DNA of 64,000 bases from Armatimonadota bacterium (GTDB lineage: Bacteria; Armatimonadota; Fimbriimonadia; Fimbriimonadales; Fimbriimonadaceae). The stretch spans positions 1-64,000 of the forward strand of contig WGMG01000006.1 in the NCBI GenBank assembly GCA_016125185.1, read 5' to 3'. How positions within the stretch are numbered: position 1 is the first letter of the stretch; each line of letters opens with the position of its first letter. The notes under the pieces are model-generated. The model made no database searches and was not told the origin of the DNA. It was given only the letters and a program-made list of their open reading frames with translations. The position numbers were made by a program, and so were the translations under genes. This document shows positions 61,583 to 64,000 of the stretch, piece by piece.

Positions 61583-62001
61583 GCGGCTTTACGTTGCTGG
61601 ACGGTCCACTCATCGAGGGCCGCCTGCTCAATGCGGTTCTGTTTGTACATCCATGCTTCGTATGCTTTGTCTCGGAGCTTTTCCAAAACTCCCTTGTCCT
61701 GTTTCTTCGTCATCCACTCGTCGCGAGCCTGCTCTTCTTCCTCCATCAACTGATGGATGAGGAGCTTGAGGGCGCGCTCGTGGTCGTCGAGTTTCTGGAC
61801 TCTGATTTCGAGTTCTTGGCGAGCATTGAGGTCGTCGGCTCCGGCTGAGAGAAGGAAGCGGCGGTCGTCTTCGAGTTGGAATAGCTCATTTTCGGCCTCC
61901 ATTCGGGCTACATATTTGGCCAAAAAGTTATCTTTGGCCCAGCCTTCCTCGAGGTCTCGGTATTCCAGTACCCTTTGTAGACGAAACGCAAAATTGCTCA
62001 C
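61579..62001 (-). CDS. fliJ: FliJ-like flagellar export protein (GTG start)
   Basis: 140 residues of nearly uninterrupted coiled coil with the FliJ start FAFRLQRVLEYRDLEEGWAKDNFL. FliJ is a soluble component of the flagellar type III export apparatus that works with the FliI ATPase. The length is close to the typical 147. The start codon is GTG at 62001. Downstream lie the transglycosylase and the MotE-like gene, overlapping by four and one base, but fliI is not in the window, as the gene upstream is lnt. A tandem heptamer and a T-run lie in the 5' gap (62048-62082). Confidence 0.82.
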   Translation of the reverse strand: MSNFAFRLQRVLEYRDLEEGWAKDNFLAKYVARMEAENELFQLEDDRRFLLSAGADDLNARQELEIRVQKLDDHERALKLLIHQLMEEEEQARDEWMTKKQDKGVLEKLRDKAYEAWMYKQNRIEQAALDEWTVQQRKAA

Positions 62002-62047
62002 AAGTTTTGTATCGGAAGCCTGAGAGTCTTCTTTAGGTTTTTTTTCG

Positions 62048-62082
62048 GTGAACCGTGAACCGTGAACCGTGAACCGCGAACC
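62048..62082. repeat. five tandem copies of a 7-base unit upstream of fliJ
   Basis: GTGAACC occurs four times, followed by one GCGAACC, immediately next to a T-run (about 62037-62045). It sits between the lnt stop and the fliJ GTG. Short repeats of this kind can change copy number, so phase-variable expression of the flagellar operon is conceivable. Confidence 0.6.
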
Positions 62083-62092
62083 GCTTGGGCAA

Positions 62093-63493
62093 TTATAAGT
62101 CGTAGATTAGCAGTTTGCGTTCGCCCTCGGGGATTTGGGCTCGGATTTGCCCGTGGGGATCGATGACCATCGTTCGGCCAAGACTGCCCACGCGAGTGAT
62201 CCACTTTCCGGTTTCGACGGCTCGCCAACGGGCGGCGATGACCAGGCGCGGAATGGCGTTGGTGCCGATGTACCAATCGTCGAGCGACATGACGGCCAAA
62301 AAGCTCGCATCGAGGTTTTGAAATTCCTTGGCGGAACCGGGGAAGAGAGCTTCAAAGCAGATGAGCGGGCCGACCGTGATGCCCTTTTTGACCTCGAGCG
62401 TATGGCGCTCGCTTCCGGCGGCCAGATCGCCGGTCGGAAGTTGGAATCCGGCAGGGTAGGGAATGATGCCACGGAAGGGAACGTACTCGCCGAAAACCAC
62501 GAGTCGCTTTTTGTCAGTGTAGCGGAAACCGTGACCGTCCCATAAGTAGGCACCCTGATAGCGTGGGCCGGTTCCGTGCTGAGTTCCGAATAGCACTTCC
62601 AGGTTCGGATACAGCGAGAACGGCGTCTCGGGGGTGGTGCGGAAGGAGGCGATCCCCTCGGGAAGGATGAGAAGGTCGGCTTGTTGGGCCATCGCCTGTT
62701 GGCTGAGGTCATCGACGGCCTCTCGCACTCGACTTGCTTCGGTATGTTGGTCACCATAGGCGAGGTCGGTGCCGAGTTGGCCAAGGGCCACGCGGAGGCC
62801 AAGTTTCTGCTCGGACTTTGGCGTGCCCAGGTTGGCAAGAAGCACGGCGGCGGCGAAGCAACAGGCGAAGATGATCAGGGGACGGCGGAGTCGGGCGAAG
62901 TCGGCGCGGAGTGATCGGATGAAGTCGAAACGAACGATCGTGAGGAATGAGTTGACGGCCAAGACCAGGAACATCGCGTACGAGGCCGTTTGGAGGCTCT
63001 TGGCCAGCACGGAGTAGGCAATGAGTGGTTCGCCGATTGGGCAGAACGGAAACTCTAGTTCAGGGATGTTCATCCGTGCCAGTTCGGTGACGGTTAGTAG
63101 AATGGCGAACGCAAGCGAGGACTGTAAGAAACCGATTCGGGCTCTCAGGACGCACGCAAGGCCATAGAAGGTGCCCCAGACGGTGCCGACGACGATGATG
63201 ACAAAGATGCTAACGAGAAGCGAATTGGTCCAACGGCCAACGAACTGGGCGAGCCAGTAGGTGTTCATCAGCGCGTAGAAATAGCCGAACGTCAGGCCAG
63301 CCACGAACGGCCGCTTGGAGTATTCGCGGAGCCAGTAGAGGAACGGCGCATAACAGAAAAACGCCAGCCAGGCCGTCCATGGTGAGCCGTACCAAAACAG
63401 GTGGATGAAGCTGAGGCCGAAGCCGAGAGCGAGGATGCGCAGGCTCCGTGTTCGGTCAAGAGTTGGGACTTCCTTATCGGCTTCCATCGGCAA
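62093..63493 (-). CDS. lnt: apolipoprotein N-acyltransferase
   Basis: 466 residues. Adds the third acyl chain to membrane lipoproteins, consistent with the lipoproteins seen in this window. About six N-terminal transmembrane helices precede a nitrilase-type domain in which the triad is visible: Glu in LLILPEGIASF, Lys in DKKRLVVFGEYVPFRG and Cys in VGPLICFEALFPG. The length is a little shorter than E. coli Lnt (512). The start MPMEADKE overlaps the end of the upstream phosphatase gene by 20 bases. There is a possible start at 63487 also. Confidence 0.9.
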   Translation of the reverse strand: MPMEADKEVPTLDRTRSLRILALGFGLSFIHLFWYGSPWTAWLAFFCYAPFLYWLREYSKRPFVAGLTFGYFYALMNTYWLAQFVGRWTNSLLVSIFVIIVVGTVWGTFYGLACVLRARIGFLQSSLAFAILLTVTELARMNIPELEFPFCPIGEPLIAYSVLAKSLQTASYAMFLVLAVNSFLTIVRFDFIRSLRADFARLRRPLIIFACCFAAAVLLANLGTPKSEQKLGLRVALGQLGTDLAYGDQHTEASRVREAVDDLSQQAMAQQADLLILPEGIASFRTTPETPFSLYPNLEVLFGTQHGTGPRYQGAYLWDGHGFRYTDKKRLVVFGEYVPFRGIIPYPAGFQLPTGDLAAGSERHTLEVKKGITVGPLICFEALFPGSAKEFQNLDASFLAVMSLDDWYIGTNAIPRLVIAARWRAVETGKWITRVGSLGRTMVIDPHGQIRAQIPEGERKLLIYDL

Positions 63494-64000
63494 CCCCGCT
63501 CACCACGTCGATGCCTGCCAGGTGTGATACGTCGTTGTAGCGGATCAGACGCAGACCTCCGTCGGGTCGAGGTTCGAGCTCGTTGATGCAAGCGTTGCTG
63601 AACCGGAAAGCGTTGGAAAGCGAGACATCTCCACTTAAGAACATCGCCAGAAGGAGCGAACAAGTTCCCCCGTGGGCGACGATTGCGGTGTCGATCTTGC
63701 GCTTTTGGACGTCATCGACAACCGACTTGACTCGGTTCCAGACGTCGACGAACGATTCGCCACCGGGAGGCGTGATCTCGTTTCGCGTGACGCCTTTGAA
63801 GTCGGCCTCGAAGCCGAAGCGGATGCCGATCTCGGCGAACGGCTGTCCCTCCCACTCACCAAATCCGCGCTCGCGGAGTTCGGGCAGAATCTCGACGGGA
63901 ACCTTGGTGTTTCGGGCGATTTCGTCGGCGGTTTGAGAAGCTCGCTGAAGGTCAGAGGTCAGAAGACGCCGAATTGGCAAGTCGAGAAAAGCCTTGCCTG
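63474..64000 (-). CDS. histidine phosphatase (phosphoglycerate mutase-like), cut by the window edge
   Basis: The frame runs open to the window end and lacks the N-terminal RHG motif, which must lie beyond 64000. What is visible is the branch-2 part of the histidine phosphatase fold: the segment before the first visible residues (GKAFLDLPIRRLLTSDLQRA) is the conserved S-x-L-x-R-A block, then the second catalytic His in AIVAHGGTCSLLLAMF and Glu in LRERGFGEWEGQP. The apparent TTG at 63978-63980 is an internal Leu, not the start. Members act on sugar phosphates, cobalamin precursors or phosphoproteins. The gene is upstream of lnt and overlaps it by 20 bases. Confidence 0.8.
   Translation of the reverse strand, partial: GKAFLDLPIRRLLTSDLQRASQTADEIARNTKVPVEILPELRERGFGEWEGQPFAEIGIRFGFEADFKGVTRNEITPPGGESFVDVWNRVKSVVDDVQKRKIDTAIVAHGGTCSLLLAMFLSGDVSLSNAFRFSNACINELEPRPDGGLRLIRYNDVSHLAGIDVVSGVADGSR

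Noticed and set aside
62048-62082. Possible CRISPR or iteron origin
   Set aside because: Five 7-base units without spacers, dnaA boxes or a replication gene nearby.

Overview
The window is 64 kb of GC-rich bacterial chromosome, densely coding on both strands. No rRNA, tRNA, CRISPR array, insertion sequence, integrase or phage gene was found. The best guess for the host is Armatimonadota, class Fimbriimonadia. The basis is the gene style rather than a marker: a prepilin-like protein of the type expanded in that phylum, many secreted proteins of unknown function, a GtaA-type glutaminase, an M60 metallopeptidase and S41 proteases. Planctomycete-like bacteria were considered as the alternative. 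Many genes lack a Shine-Dalgarno sequence and instead have a TAnnnT box 6-11 nt before the ATG, so leaderless transcription seems common.

Layout. 0.1-8.7 kb, plus strand: two envelope proteins, a metal/cobalamin-type binding lipoprotein, MTA phosphorylase, a HEAT-repeat protein coupled to rpiB, and a coupled pair of S41 proteins, one catalytically dead and one intact. 8.7-9.4 kb: non-coding mosaic repeats. 9.4-12.3 kb, minus: oligopeptide-type permeases DppC/DppB, a secreted cyclophilin and a GYF/TM2 membrane protein. 12.4-13.9 kb: gltX, followed by two perfect hairpins and a second repeat region up to 14.7 kb. 14.7-20.0 kb, plus: a beta-hydroxyacid dehydrogenase coupled to a BMP-type nucleoside ABC transporter (ATPase plus two permeases) and a secreted protein. 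20.0-24.1 kb, minus: a third S41 protease and an overlapping operon of a YfhO-like membrane protein with two divergent ClpS-like adaptors. 24.1-24.7 kb: a 220-bp tandem repeat. 24.7-28.5 kb, minus: a TPR protein, ftsH and tilS. 28.5-32.7 kb: photolyase, converging on a CHASE-PAS-PAS-GGDEF diguanylate cyclase. 32.9-40.9 kb: sugar ABC ATPase, prepilin-like protein, MutL-type ASKHA protein, CvfB, a phosphotransferase and AT-richer hypotheticals. 41.0-47.6 kb: leuS, a TPR protein, an STN-domain protein and an rluD-like synthase. 47.7-51 kb: an AT-rich HNH nuclease with a probable PUA-like reader domain, nadE and a peptide-binding lipoprotein. 51-59 kb: M60 peptidase, an unknown protein, a YCII/ECF42/SRPBCC locus and a GtaA-like glutaminase. 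59-64 kb: DinB-like protein, glycosyltransferase, a fliJ / lytic transglycosylase / MotE-like operon, lnt, and a histidine phosphatase cut by the window edge.

The most unusual points are the paired divergent ClpS-like adaptors, the dead-plus-live S41 pair, the orphan HNH nuclease, the recurrent leaderless promoter geometry, and a family of palindrome-bearing mosaic repeats that fills every large intergenic gap.
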